Assembly: GCA_001915925.1 (NCBI GenBank)
Contig: MNRL01000001.1
Span: 1-54,058 of the forward strand
Direction of reading: 5' to 3'
From: Clostridium sp. CAG:354_28_25
Lineage (GTDB): Bacteria; Bacillota; Clostridia; TANB77; CAG-508
DNA length: 54,058 nt
Shown here: positions 8,202-17,400 of the stretch, piece after piece
How positions within the stretch are numbered: the stretch's first letter is position 1
How the letters are laid out: each line of letters starts with the position of its first letter
Made by a program: the position numbers and the translations under genes
Notes under the pieces: model-generated
What the model was told of the DNA's origin: nothing
What the model saw: only the letters and a program-made list of their open reading frames with translations
The model's database searches: none

Positions 8202-9059
8202 ATGGCTAAGAAAACCGGATTAGGAAAGGGCTTAGATGCCTTATTTGCAAGCACTATAGAGGAAGAGAAGAAAGAGGAAGAAATTCAAGCAGGCGAAAAA
8301 ATCCATAAGTTAAAACTTATCGAGATTGAGCCAAATAGAAACCAACCAAGAAAGAAATTTGATGAAGAAGCTCTAGAAGAGCTTGCTAATTCTATTAAAG
8401 AATATGGATTGTTACAACCAATAATTGTTACAAAGAAGGATGATTATTATGAAATCGTTGCTGGAGAAAGAAGATGGAGAGCTTGTAAAAAGGCTGGATT
8501 GACAGAGATACCAGCGATTATAAGAGATGACGATGAAAGAAGAAATAAAGAAATCGCTTTAATAGAAAATATACAAAGAGAAGACCTAAATCCTATTGAA
8601 AAAGCAATGGGAATAAAAAGTTTAATGGATGATTATGGTTTGACACAACAGAAAGTGGCTGATATTTTAGGAAAAGCAAGAAGTAGTATTGCTAATAGTG
8701 TTAGAATTTTAAATTTAGATGAAAGAGTTATTCAGTTAGCGCTAGAAGGAAAACTAACAGAAGGACATTGTAAATCAATATTAGCAGTTCCAGATAAGGA
8801 TAAGCAATATGCAATGGCACTATATATTATAGAATCAGGTGATAGTGTTAGAGAAGCAGAAAAGAAGATGGCTAGAAATAAGACTAAGACTAATAAAGAT
8901 AGAAAATATGAGCCAATTTATAGAGATATAGAGACATCATTTAGAGATTTTTTCGGAACCAAGGTTAAACTTGATGCTGGAAAAAGAAAAGGAAAGATTA
9001 TAATAGAATACAGCAATAATGATGATTTAGAGAGAATTTTAGAATTAATTAAAAAATAA
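8202..9059 (+). CDS. parB: Chromosome partitioning protein ParB/Spo0J
   Basis: A 285-residue ParB-family DNA-binding CTPase. N-terminal KTGLGKGLDALFA; the ParB/CTPase fold with IEPNRNQPRKKFDEEALEEL and the GERRWRA motif (about 88-94, the phosphate-binding loop of the CTP pocket); an HTH centre LTQQKVADILGKARSSIANS (about 147-166); and a C-terminal dimerisation domain. It would load at parS and spread as a sliding clamp. parA lies just upstream and the DUF4446 gene 13 bases downstream, the usual clostridial arrangement. Confidence 0.96.
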   Translation: MAKKTGLGKGLDALFASTIEEEKKEEEIQAGEKIHKLKLIEIEPNRNQPRKKFDEEALEELANSIKEYGLLQPIIVTKKDDYYEIVAGERRWRACKKAGLTEIPAIIRDDDERRNKEIALIENIQREDLNPIEKAMGIKSLMDDYGLTQQKVADILGKARSSIANSVRILNLDERVIQLALEGKLTEGHCKSILAVPDKDKQYAMALYIIESGDSVREAEKKMARNKTKTNKDRKYEPIYRDIETSFRDFFGTKVKLDAGKRKGKIIIEYSNNDDLERILELIKK

Positions 9060-9072
9060 AGAGAGGAAATAT

Positions 9073-9588
9073 ATGGAAAATATTGTTAATACATTGAATA
9101 ATAGTTATGTAATTTTAGGAATAGTTGTAGTAAACATAATATTGCTTATATTATATATATCTAGCAATGTAAAATTAAGAAGATTGAATAAAGAATATCG
9201 TAACTTCATGAAGAAAATAGGAAAGGGAGAAGATATTGACGAAAACCTAAAAGTATACATAAAGAAAGTTGAAAAGGTTAAAAAAGAAAACAAAGAAATA
9301 ATACAATATTGTGAAGATTTAAATAAAGAATTAGCTAAAACTATTAGAAAAGTAGGAATTGTAAGATATAATGCTTTCAAGGATACTGGAAGTGATTTAA
9401 GTTTTGCTCTTGCATTGTTAAACGATAATAATGATGGAGTAGTTTTAAACGGTATATATTCAAGAGAAATGTCAAATATATATGCAAAGCCTATAAAAGC
9501 AGGTAAGTCAAAATATACAATATCTGAACAGGAACAAGAAGCAATAGATAAAGCAATAGAATCAAATGGATATAATGTAATTGAATAG
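9073..9588 (+). CDS. DUF4446 family membrane-anchored protein
   Basis: A 171-residue protein with one N-terminal transmembrane segment (about 13-31, VILGIVVVNIILLILYI), a coiled-coil-like lysine/glutamate-rich stretch (about 36-90), and a C-terminal domain with GIVRYNAFKDTGSDLSFALA and DGVVLNGIYSRE that I recognise as the DUF4446 signature. The family is commonly encoded directly after parB in Clostridia; its function is unknown. The spacing of 13 bases with AGAGAGGAAA as ribosome binding site indicates cotranscription with parAB, which suggests a role at the membrane linked to chromosome or cell-cycle functions, but this is only inferred from position. Confidence 0.85.
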   Translation: MENIVNTLNNSYVILGIVVVNIILLILYISSNVKLRRLNKEYRNFMKKIGKGEDIDENLKVYIKKVEKVKKENKEIIQYCEDLNKELAKTIRKVGIVRYNAFKDTGSDLSFALALLNDNNDGVVLNGIYSREMSNIYAKPIKAGKSKYTISEQEQEAIDKAIESNGYNVIE

Positions 9589-9600
9589 AATAAAGTAAGA

Positions 9601-9638
9601 AAACAGTTGTTGAAGATGAATTTAATAACTGTTTTTTT
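9601..9638 (+). terminator. Terminator of the parAB-DUF4446 unit
   Basis: AAACAGTTGTT (9601-9611) pairs with AATAACTGTTT (9623-9633), followed by a T-run to 9638. Confidence 0.8.
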
Positions 9639-9731
9639 ATTGAATATACAAGCTTAAAATTAAATGATAGGAACATTTATAAATATAGTGTAAAATAAAG
9701 CATATTTTTAAATAAAAAGGACAAAATTATA

Positions 9732-9760
9732 TTGACAATGAATTAAGATTATGCTAATAT
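9732..9760 (+). promoter_or_regulatory. Promoter of the tRNA-Ser genes
   Basis: TTGACA (9732-9737), 17-base spacer, TAATAT (9755-9760), about 20 bases before the first tRNA-Ser: a near-consensus promoter. Confidence 0.75.
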
Positions 9761-9779
9761 ATATATTGTCGTGAGACAC

Positions 9780-9871
<92 letters not shown>

Positions 9872-9877
9872 TTTTTT

Positions 9878-9961
9878 TCCAAGTGGTTGAAGGGGACGGT
9901 TTGCTAAACCGTTAGGGTTTCGTAAGGGGCCGCGAGGGTTCAAATCCCTCATTCTCCGCCA
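9878..9961 (+). pseudogene. tRNA-Ser(GCU) lacking its 5' acceptor strand
   Basis: From 9878 the sequence is a good class II serine tRNA: D-arm AAGTGGTTGAAGGGG, anticodon loop TTGCTAA giving GCT, long variable arm, T-arm GAGGGTTCAAATCCCTC, 3' acceptor ATTCTCC, discriminator G and CCA. The expected 5' acceptor strand GGAGAAT and the two bases after it are missing: only TTTTTTTCC separates the CCA of tRNA-Ser(UGA) from the D-arm, and these bases cannot pair with ATTCTCC. As it stands this should not mature into a normal tRNA, so it is probably a truncated copy or the product of a deletion (or misassembly) between the two tandem serine tRNAs. A functional tRNA-Ser for AGU/AGC must then exist elsewhere. 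Confidence 0.75.
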
Positions 9962-9964
9962 AAA

Positions 9965-9991
9965 GGAATGCATAAAAGCATTTCTTTTTTT
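9965..9991 (+). terminator. Terminator after the serine tRNAs
   Basis: GGAATGC (9965-9971) pairs with GCATTTC (9978-9984) across a six-base loop, followed by seven T. Confidence 0.8.
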
Positions 9992-12900
9992 GTCTTATGA
10001 AATCCTAAAATCTAACATGTAAAATTTTTGAGTCTTTAAAAGTTATGTTAAGTAGTTAAAAAATTTGAAACAATAATATAAATGCATTGAAATTAACTTA
10101 TGATAGAAAATGATAAATAGGACTTAAAAACAATAGCTGAGGATCAATTTTAAGAAAAAATAAATATAAAACAATATAATTTTATAGTGAGAAAGTAAAA
10201 AGGCTTTAAAATTAATTTTGAAGAGAAAAAAAGCAAAATAGTTTTTTTAATATCATTTTTTATGAGCAAATAATGTTTTTTGGAACTATTATATTAAAAA
10301 TTAAATTAATATTATTAAATATTAATTAATAATAAAATAATATTTAGTATTAATTAAATAGAAAATTTACGGATAAAATACAAAGAAAGTATATTTAATT
10401 AAATTAATTTATAATAAATAATATTAATTAAATAATTAAATATAAATAAATATAAAATAAATAATAACTATTAAAAAATATTTTTAAATAAATAATATTA
10501 TATAAATAATAATAAATTAATAGAATTAAAAGAAATTCTAGTTATAACAAATAAATAAGAAGCATTTTATTATTAAATAATATTATAATTATTAATTAAT
10601 TTAAATTATTCCAATAAAAAACTAATTAATTTATTTAGTATATAAATTAATTATAAAAAAGAAAATAATATTTTATTTCTAAATAATTCAAATAATTAAT
10701 TATAAAATAAATAATAAAAAATATTTAAGTAATTAATATTAGAAATTAAATGGAAAAATAAAATTCCGATTATAATAAATAATTAATAAGTATTTTACTA
10801 CTAAGAAGTATTATAAATATTAATTATTAAAATAAAAAAATATCAAAAATAATGAATAATAAAAAAGTAATTAATTTAAGTAAATAAAAATAACAAAATA
10901 ATAAAAATTAATTATAAAAAAGAAAAGTATATATAAAGAATTAAAATATAAATTGAATAAATAACATAAAAATATGATAAGTAAATTAATATAAAAAATT
11001 AATAATAAATAGTTAATATAATTAAATTATATTTAATAAAAATAATTAATAAATAATTTAATTAATAAAATAATGAGATAATAAAAAGATAATTTAAAAA
11101 CTAATAAAATTTAAAATTGCTTAAAGCGTTAAATAATTAAAAAAATATATATTAAACCAATAAAATGTAAATTAGAAATAAAAAAGTTAAAATTCAAAAA
11201 TTATTAATTAATAAAAGTATATTTAATTAATAAATATTCGGAAAAATAATTAGAATATTAAAATTAATTATTTAAATAAATAATGATTAATTTGTTTAAA
11301 TAACTTTTTACATTAAATAAAAGAATTTTAAAAATTAATATTTAATATACAATAATAAATAAAAAAATTAACAAAATAATAAAATATAATAGAGATTAAA
11401 TAAATTATTCAAAAAAAAGTTAGTTAATTTATTTAGTATATAAATTAATTATAAAAAGAAAAATAATATTTTATTTCTAAATAATTAATTAGAAAATAAA
11501 TAATAAAAAATATTTAAGTAATTAATAAATGAATTATTTAATAATTAAAGAAAAAACAAATATCATGTATAATAAATAATTAATAAAAATAAATTAAATG
11601 AATAAAATTTTGATTATAATAAATAATAAAAAAGTAATTAATTTAATAAAATAGCAAAATAATAAATTGGTAAATAATAAAAATTAATTATAAAAAAACC
11701 ATATAAAAAATAATTAACATAATTAAATATAGATTTAATATTAAATAATTATTATTAGATATATTAAATGAAAAATATTAATTAATCAAAATATATAAAT
11801 AAAAAAAGGAAAATATGAATAATATAATTAAATTATATTTAATAAAAATAATTAATAAGTAATAAATAATTTTAATTAAATAAAATAGTGAGATAATAAA
11901 AAAATAGTTAAATAATTAATAAATATATTAAATGAAGAAAATGTAAATTAGAAATAAAAGATTTAAAATCGAAAAATTATTTATTAATAAATGTTTTTAA
12001 TTAAAAAATATTAAAAAATAATTTGAATATTAAAATTAATTGTTTAAATAAATAATAATTAATTTTTTTAAATAACTTTTAAAATTAAATAAAAGAATTT
12101 TAAAATAAATATTTAATATACAATAAAAATATATAAATTTACTATAAATAAAAAATGCATTAATATAATTAAATTAAAATAATAATTAAATAAATTTTTA
12201 AAGTGAAAAAGCTAATTAATTAATTAATTTATTTAGTATTTAAATTAATTATAAAAAATAATTATAAAATAAAATTAAAAATATTTAAGCAATCAATATT
12301 ACAGATGAAAAAAATTATTAAAAGGTAATTTAATATTAAAAGTATTAAATAATAAAAGTTAACTATAAAAAATATGCAAATAAATTAAAAAATAAAATAT
12401 TTTAATTTAGATGATTAACCATAATTAAATAGAAAAAGAGATTCTAATTATAATAAATAGTTAAAAAAATGTATGATAAACAATAAATAATATATTATAT
12501 AAAATTTTATAAATAAAAAAATAATAATAGGATAAAAATATAAATTAAATAAATTATTTAAATAAAAAAGCTAATTAATTTATTTAGTATTTAAATTTAT
12601 TATAAAAATTTTACTTCTAAATAATTTTAATAATTAATTATAAAATTCAAAATGTTTAATTAATATATTTTAAAAATTAAATAACTAAAAATTAATTAAA
12701 ATATAATTTTAATTAATTCATTTATTAAATAATAATTAAAGAAAAAAACAAATATCATGTATAATAAAAAAGTAATTAAATTTGTAAAAATTAATAAAAG
12801 GGTAAATAATAAAAATTAATTATAAAAAAATTATATAAAAAATAATTAATATAATTAAAATAGATTTAATAAAAATAATTAATAAGTAATAAATAATTTA

Positions 12901-13900
12901 ATTAAATAAAATAATGAGATAATAAAAAGATAATTTAAAAACTAAAAAATATTCTAATATTTAAATAATAGAAAATTAAAAATATATTAAATTAAGAAAA
13001 TGTAAATTAGAAATAAAATAATTTAAAATCAAAAAATTATTTATAAATAAAAGTTTTTAATTAAAAAAATAATTTGAATATTAAAATTAATTATTTAAAT
13101 AAATAATAATTAATTTTTTTAAATAACTTTTAAAAGTAAATAAAAGAATTTTAAAATAAATATTTAATATACAATAAAAATATATAAATTTACTATAAAT
13201 AAAAAATGCATTAATATAATTAAATTAAAATAATATAAAATAATATATTATATAAAATTTTATAAATAAAAAAATAATAATAAGATAAAAATATAAATTA
13301 AATAAATTTTTAAAGTGAAAAAGCTAATTAATTAATTTATTTAGTATTTAAATTAATTATAAAATAAAATTAAAAATATTTAAGCAATTAATATTAGAAA
13401 TGAAAAAAATTATTAAAAGGTAATTTAATATTAAAAGTATTAAATAATAAAAGTTAACTATAGAAAATATGCAAATAAATTAAAAAAATAATTAAAATTG
13501 TTTAATTAATATATTTTAGAAATTAATTAATAAAAATTTATGATAAAAAATATATAAAGAATAAAAAAATAAATTAATTAAAAAAATTATTTTTTATAAA
13601 TAATTAATTAAATAGAAAAAATAGAATTCTAATTACAATAAATAATTAAGAAGTATTTTACTATTAAAAATATTATAAATAATAATTATTAAATTTAAAT
13701 AATAAAAAAATACTTAAAAAAATAATTGGAATATTAAAATTGATTATTTAAATAGATTTAAAAAGTAAATAAAAGAATTTTAAAAATAAATATTAAATAC
13801 ACAATAATAAATTTAAGTGAAGCTAAATTAATATTTTTTTTAAGTTAAATAAAAATATATTAATTAAATATTAAAAAAATGAATAAAAAAAATAAAATTA
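9992..13900. repeat. 3.9-kb gene-free AT-rich array of degenerate long repeats
   Basis: No reading frame of useful length exists on either strand; G+C is clearly under 10% by eye beyond about 10,280, with A exceeding T and G exceeding C on the + strand. The region is not random: a block near TTTATTTAGTAT followed by TAAATTAATTATAAAA recurs near 10627, 11426, 12220, 12575 and 13335; a block with AATAATTAATAA and GAGATAATAAAAA recurs near 11020, 11822 and 12853; a block of about 190 bases starting AAAATGTAAATTAGAAATAA recurs at 11162, 11938 and 12997 with a partial copy near 13715. The order is kept, so the region is best described as about four imperfect units of 0.8-1.1 kb. The first 290 bases are less extreme and hold nothing recognisable. 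Confidence 0.8.
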
Positions 13901-13920
13901 CATATAATGATAATATAAGG

Positions 13921-14313
13921 TTAACATTATTTAATCGAAGAGTGTAACGAGCTATTTTAAATATGGTTTTTTACATTCGAATGCTTGGCATATTGTAGCT
14001 AGTAAATGGTTATAATATACTGGTATTAAGAGTATAATATTTGTATGTAGGCTGAAAGGTTAAATTATATGTATTATATTCGAGATAAGAATATGTTGAT
14101 ATTTGAATGGTTATTTCTATTCCTTTTGGGAAGAAGATAGCTAGTAAGGGTGTTTTCATATTCGAGTGAATTATTAATATTAGTGGTATTAAGCTTAGTT
14201 AAATAGCAATATTTAATAGGTTGAAATATTATTTTTATTGGTATGATCAAGAGTAATATTAGCTTTATGGATAATTGATACTATTTTTGTTTAATAGTAT
14301 CAATTATTTTTTT
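13921..14313 (+). ncRNA. Candidate structured non-coding RNA
   Basis: At about 13,920 the sequence changes sharply from the AT-only array to DNA with normal complexity but no reading frame. Motifs recur inside it: TAGCTAGTAA (13997 and 14138 regions), GGTATTAAG (14021 and 14184 regions) with a variant GGTATGATCAAG (14240), three TTCGA sites, and TAGGCTGAAA / TAGGTTGAAA. Local stems can be drawn, for example TATACT-loop-AGTATA around GGTATTAAG and ATATTATT/AGTAATAT near 14225-14259. It ends in a very strong + strand terminator. This looks like a transcribed RNA of about 400 bases built from repeated modules. I do not recognise a known family; large structured RNAs of the ROOL/GOLLD kind also sit near tRNAs, but I cannot match the sequence. 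The start is uncertain. Confidence 0.4.
14271..14313 (+). terminator. Strong terminator of the RNA-like region
   Basis: AATTGATACTATT (14273-14285) and AATAGTATCAATT (14293-14305) form a perfect 13-base stem with a seven-base loop, extended by one or two pairs, followed by seven T (14307-14313). There is no coding region before it on the + strand for more than 4 kb, which implies a non-coding transcript. Confidence 0.85.
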
Positions 14314-14345
14314 ACATATATAACAAGGTTAAGTTTTCTTAGTCC

Positions 14346-14384
14346 GTGCGATTGCGAAGCAATCTGCACATGTGGTGAAGCCAC
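14346..14384. repeat. Two tandem GAA-loop mini-hairpins
   Basis: GTGC-GATTGC-GAA-GCAATC-T-GCAC (14346-14369) folds with one bulged T, and GTGGT-GAA-GCCAC (14372-14384) folds beside it. Both are much more GC-rich than their surroundings. The paired-hairpin look resembles REP-type elements; only this one copy was noticed in the window. Confidence 0.4.
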
Positions 14385-14400
14385 TTTTCTTATAATAAAT

Positions 14401-14433
14401 AAAAAGCTGGAATATTTTTTATTCCAACTTTTT
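14401..14433 (-). terminator. Terminator of the giant activase gene
   Basis: AAAAAGCTGGAATA (14401-14414) pairs with TATTCCAACTTTTT (14420-14433); read on the minus strand the stem directly follows the TAA stop at 14440 and ends in TTTTT. Confidence 0.75.
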
Positions 14434-14439
14434 ATATTT

Positions 14440-17400
14440 TTATTTATTTGAGTAATTTACATTTGAAGTTTCTTTATTTTCTTTTTCTATTCCTTCTTTA
14501 TGTAATTTTTCTCTTTTTAAATTATCTTTAGCTACAGTCATTAATAATTTAATTCTATTTGTTTGATTAGATTCACTTGCACCCGGATCGTAATCTACAG
14601 GAGAAATATTTGCATTAGGATATTTTTCTCTAATTGTTTTAATAACACCTTTACCAACAACATGGTTAGGCAAACAAGCAAAAGGTTGAACACAAATAAT
14701 ATTTGGAATTCCATGTTCAATATATTCAATCATCTCTGCGGTTAAGAACCAACCTTCACCAGTTTGATTACCAATAGATAAAATATCTTTTACAGTATTT
14801 TCTAAATGCCAAATATTACAAGGTGGTAAATAATCTTTTTTAGATTTTCCTAATGCTTCCTTTGAATCTTTTTCTAATATATCAATTAGACTAATTGCAG
14901 CTTTAGATATTTTTGCAACAATTGGATTTGTTCTTAGTAAACTATTAAATGTAACTTTATGTGTTGCCATAAATTTGATAAATCCCATAAAATCTGGAAG
15001 AACGACTTCTGCACCTTCCTTTTCTAGTAAGTCAGCAACGAAATTATTTCCAAAAGGATGGTATTTTATTAAAACTTCCCCAACTATTCCAACTTTAGGT
15101 TTTTCAATAGATGTATCTAGCTCAATTTTTTCAAAGTCATTAACGATGTCGTAAATACTTTGTTTAAATTCTTTACTATTTCCATTTTTTAAGATTTCTT
15201 TACATTTTTCCATCCATTTATCAAATAAAGCTTGAGTTTCGCCTTTATTTTTCTCATAGGCTCTATTTTTGGTTAGCATTTTTTGTAAAAGGTCACCATA
15301 TAGTACTCCTCTTAGTAATTTTTCTAATAAAGGAATGGTTAATTTAAATCCTGGAACTTTTTCCATTCCGACTACATTAAATGAAATAACTGGAATATTT
15401 GGGTATCCGGCATCTTTTAGAGCTTTTCTTATAAAACCAATATAGTTTGTAGCTCTACATCCACCACCAGTTTGTGACATTATTAAAGCTGTTTTATTTG
15501 GATCATATTTACCAGACTCTAATGCTTCTATCATTTGTCCTGTAACTAGTATTGATGGATAACATGCATCATTATTAACATATTTTAACCCAGTCTCAAC
15601 AGTTTTTTGAGTACATTCTCTTAATAATACTAGATTATATCCTGCAGTCCTCATTGCTGTTTCCAATAATTCAAAATGAATTGGAGCCATTTGTGGACAA
15701 AGAATAGTGTAGTCTTTTTTCATTTCTTTAGTAAATATTTTTTTGTTTATTCCATAGTTTCCATCATTTGATTCATCATTTTTTGCAGCTAATCTTTTAT
15801 TCATACTTGCTAATAATGAACGAATACGAATTCTAACAGCACCTAGGTTATTTACTTCGTCTATTTTTATTAATGTATACATTTTTCCATAGCTAGATAA
15901 TATTTCTTCAACTTGGTCAGTGGTTACCGCATCAACACCACAACCGAAAGAATTTAATTGAATTAATTCTAAGTTGTCATGGTGTCCAACGAATTCTGCA
16001 GCTGCATATAGTCTAGCATGGAATACCCATTGATCAACAACTCTTAAAGGACGTTTGGCTTCTACTTGATTTGCAACACTATCTTCTGTTAAAACGCATA
16101 AACCAAGGCTTGTAATTAATGTATCAATACCATGATTTATTTCGGGATCAGAATGATAAGGTCTACCTGCAAGAACAATACCTTTCAAATTATGTTTGTC
16201 AATGTACTCAACTGCTTCCTTACCTTTTTTACAAATATCATTTTTAAAATTTTGATATTCTTCTTCTGCTTTTTTAGCTGCTTCCATTAATTCTTTTTTA
16301 TTAAAATTATATTCTTTAAATTCATCTAATTCTAAAATTCTTTTTGTTAAATTCTTAGCATCAAAAGGTAAGAATGGATTTAAGAATTTTATATCTGGAT
16401 TTTTAAGTTCTTCTACATTATTTTTTAAAACTTCAGAATATGAAATAACGATTGGACAGTTATAATGATTATCTGCTTTTTCATATTCTTTTCTTGAATA
16501 AGGCATACAAGGGTAGAATATGGTTTTTATCCCACTTTGTATTAAACTTATTATATGACCATGAGAAAGTTTTGCTGGATAACAAACTGATTCAGATGGC
16601 ATAGATTCCATTCCTTTTTCATAAGTTTTTCTATTACTTTTTTCAGAAATAATTACTCTAAATCCTAATGAAGTAAAGAATGTAAACCAGAATGGATAAT
16701 CTTCATACATATTTAATACTCTAGGGATTCCTATTGTACCTCTTGGAGCATCTTTTTCATCTAAAGGTTTATAATTAAACAATCTTTCTTGTTTGTATTT
16801 TATTAAGTTAGGTAATTCACTATTACCAGTAACTATACCTGCACCTTTTTCACAACGATTTCCAGAGATATGTTTGTGTCCGTTATTGAATGTATTTATT
16901 GTCAATAAACAGTGATTTTCGCATCTGTTACAACGTGCATGTGAAACTTTTATTTCTAATTTATCTAAATCATCATTTTTAGTTATTGTAGAATAATATT
17001 CCATGTCTAAATTTGATTCATATTGTTGTCTTGCAAGTATAGCAACACCATATGCACCCATTAATCCTGAAATATCTGGTCTTACAACGTTTTTGCCTAC
17101 TATTTTTTCAAAAGCTCTTAAAACAGCGTCATTATAGAAAGTTCCACCTTGGACTACAATGTGCTCACCTAAAGTGCTTACATCCCTAACTTTCATAACT
17201 TTTTGAATAGCATTTTTTATAACTGAATAAGAAAGTCCAGCAGAGATATCTCCAACACTATAGCCTTCTTTTTGAGCTTGTTTAATCTTAGAATTCATAA
17301 ATACAGTACATCTTGAACCTAGATCAACAGGTCTTTTAGAAACGATTGCTTCCTCTACGAATTTTTCTATAGACAAGTTAAGGCTTTTTGCAAATGTTTC

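Noticed and set aside
1..9600. parS and DnaA boxes expected near the origin
   Set aside because: I found no TGTTNCACGTGAAACA-like palindrome or cluster of TTATCCACA boxes by eye; they may be outside the window, to the left of rpmH.
9992..13900. CRISPR array or decayed protein-coding region in the AT-rich block
   Set aside because: The repeats are long, degenerate and directly adjacent rather than short identical repeats with unique spacers, and no codon-like pattern or protein similarity can be read in six frames.
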